Shown here: positions 5,492-5,909 of the stretch, piece by piece
How positions within the stretch are numbered: the first letter of the stretch is position 1
How the letters are laid out: each line of letters begins with the position of its first letter
NCBI GenBank assembly: GCA_900769745.1
Contig: CAAGHX010000016.1
Span: 1-5,909, forward strand
DNA: 5,909 bases
Reading direction: 5' to 3'
Source of the DNA: an uncultured Alistipes sp.
Lineage (GTDB): Bacteria > Bacteroidota > Bacteroidia > Bacteroidales > Rikenellaceae
The notes under the pieces: model-generated
Databases searched by the model: none
Seen by the model: the letters and a program-made list of their open reading frames with translations, nothing else
What the model was told of the DNA's origin: nothing
Translations under genes and position numbers: made by a program

Positions 5492-5674
5492 TTACTTTAC
5501 CTCCTCGACCTTAACGAGGTGCTTTACGCGCTCAATCATACCCTTGATGATTACTGAGTCGTCGTGCTCTACGCTCTGGTTAATCTTGCGAAGACCCAAA
5601 GCTGCGAGGTTCTTGCGCTGCTGTGCAGTTGTGCCAATCTGGCTACGAACCTGTGTAATTTTCAATCTTGCCAT
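5492..5674 (-). CDS. rpmD: 50S ribosomal protein uL30
   Basis: Small protein of the large subunit that binds 23S rRNA domain II. The protein is 60 residues, the usual length of the short bacterial form. It starts MARLKITQVRSQIG and carries the family block TTAQQRKNLAALGLRKIN followed by QSVEHDDSVIIKGMIERVKH and a short acidic/lysine end (VEEVK). It lies 17 bp after rpsE and 27 bp before rplO, as in most spc operons. The start at 5674 is fixed by the conserved N-terminus; the upstream region is A/T-rich and lacks a Shine-Dalgarno. Confidence 0.98.
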   Translation of the reverse strand: MARLKITQVRSQIGTTAQQRKNLAALGLRKINQSVEHDDSVIIKGMIERVKHLVKVEEVK

Positions 5675-5691
5675 AGTTGTTCGCTATAATA

Positions 5692-5909
5692 TTAACCGTT
5701 AAACACCTTAGTCATTGAGATACCGCGGAGCTCTGCTACGCTGTGTGCATCACGCAACTCGCACAATGCTGATACTGTTGCCTTTACAAGGTTGTGTGGG
5801 TTAGAAGAACCCTTGCTCTTTGCAAGCACGTTCTTGATACCTGCTGACTCCAACACTGCACGCATCGCACCACCGGCGATGATACCTGTACCAGGAGCTG
5901 CTGGACGAA
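5692..5909 (-). CDS. rpsE: 30S ribosomal protein uS5, C-terminal part (5' end outside window)
   Basis: uS5 lies at the mRNA entry channel and decoding region, where it affects fidelity together with uS4. Only the last 71 residues plus the TAA stop (5692-5694) are visible, out of roughly 165-175 expected. The visible part is the C-terminal domain. It begins RPAAPGTGIIAGGAMRAV, continues LESAGIKNVLAKSKGSSNPH and NLVKATVSALCELRDAHSV, and ends AELRGISMTKVFNG. The motif PGTGIIAGG and the block NVLAKSKGSSNPHN are diagnostic. The next gene, rpmD, starts 17 bp after the stop. The frame is open to the window edge. Confidence 0.97.
   Translation of the reverse strand, partial: RPAAPGTGIIAGGAMRAVLESAGIKNVLAKSKGSSNPHNLVKATVSALCELRDAHSVAELRGISMTKVFNG

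Overview
This window is a chromosomal segment of the ribosomal-protein (spc/alpha) supercluster, read entirely on the minus strand. Eleven genes are visible. In transcription order (high to low coordinate) they are rpsE (3' part only), rpmD, rplO, secY, map, infA, rpmJ, rpsM, rpsK, rpsD and rpoA (lacking its last ~35-40 codons). The protein sequences and the gene order (secY-map-infA-rpmJ-rpsM-rpsK-rpsD-rpoA) point to the phylum Bacteroidota, most likely the order Bacteroidales. Supporting signs are the A/T-rich start regions almost without Shine-Dalgarno sequences, a zinc-ligand-deficient bL36, and a SecY and uS4 that resemble Bacteroidales homologues as I remember them. I cannot fix the genus from the sequence alone.

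Region by region: 5692-5909 holds the C-terminal domain of uS5; 5018-5674 holds uL30 and uL15; 3624-4997 holds the SecY translocon channel; 2771-3544 holds methionine aminopeptidase; 2405-2759 holds IF-1 and the tiny bL36 (38 codons); 907-2373 holds uS13, uS11 and uS4; 1-880 holds the RNA polymerase alpha subunit. Intergenic gaps are 11-31 bp except for 68 bp before rpsD and 79 bp between secY and map. No gene-free stretch exceeds 80 bp. I see no tRNA, rRNA, mobile element, CRISPR array or convincing intrinsic terminator, so the genes probably form one read-through transcription unit whose promoter lies outside the window.

The genes serve one programme: building both ribosomal subunits (uS5, uS4, uS11, uS13, uL15, uL30, bL36), starting translation (IF-1), inserting and exporting nascent proteins (SecY), trimming initiator methionine (Map) and supplying the transcription machinery (RpoA).

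The region is largely ordinary housekeeping DNA. I see no evidence for an undescribed system. The points worth a second look are an apparent extra N-terminal membrane segment on SecY, a lone strong Shine-Dalgarno sequence before rpsK in a lineage that rarely uses one, a near-identical 18-base element abutting the rpsM and secY start codons, the loss of zinc ligands in bL36, and an arginine codon shift confined to map.
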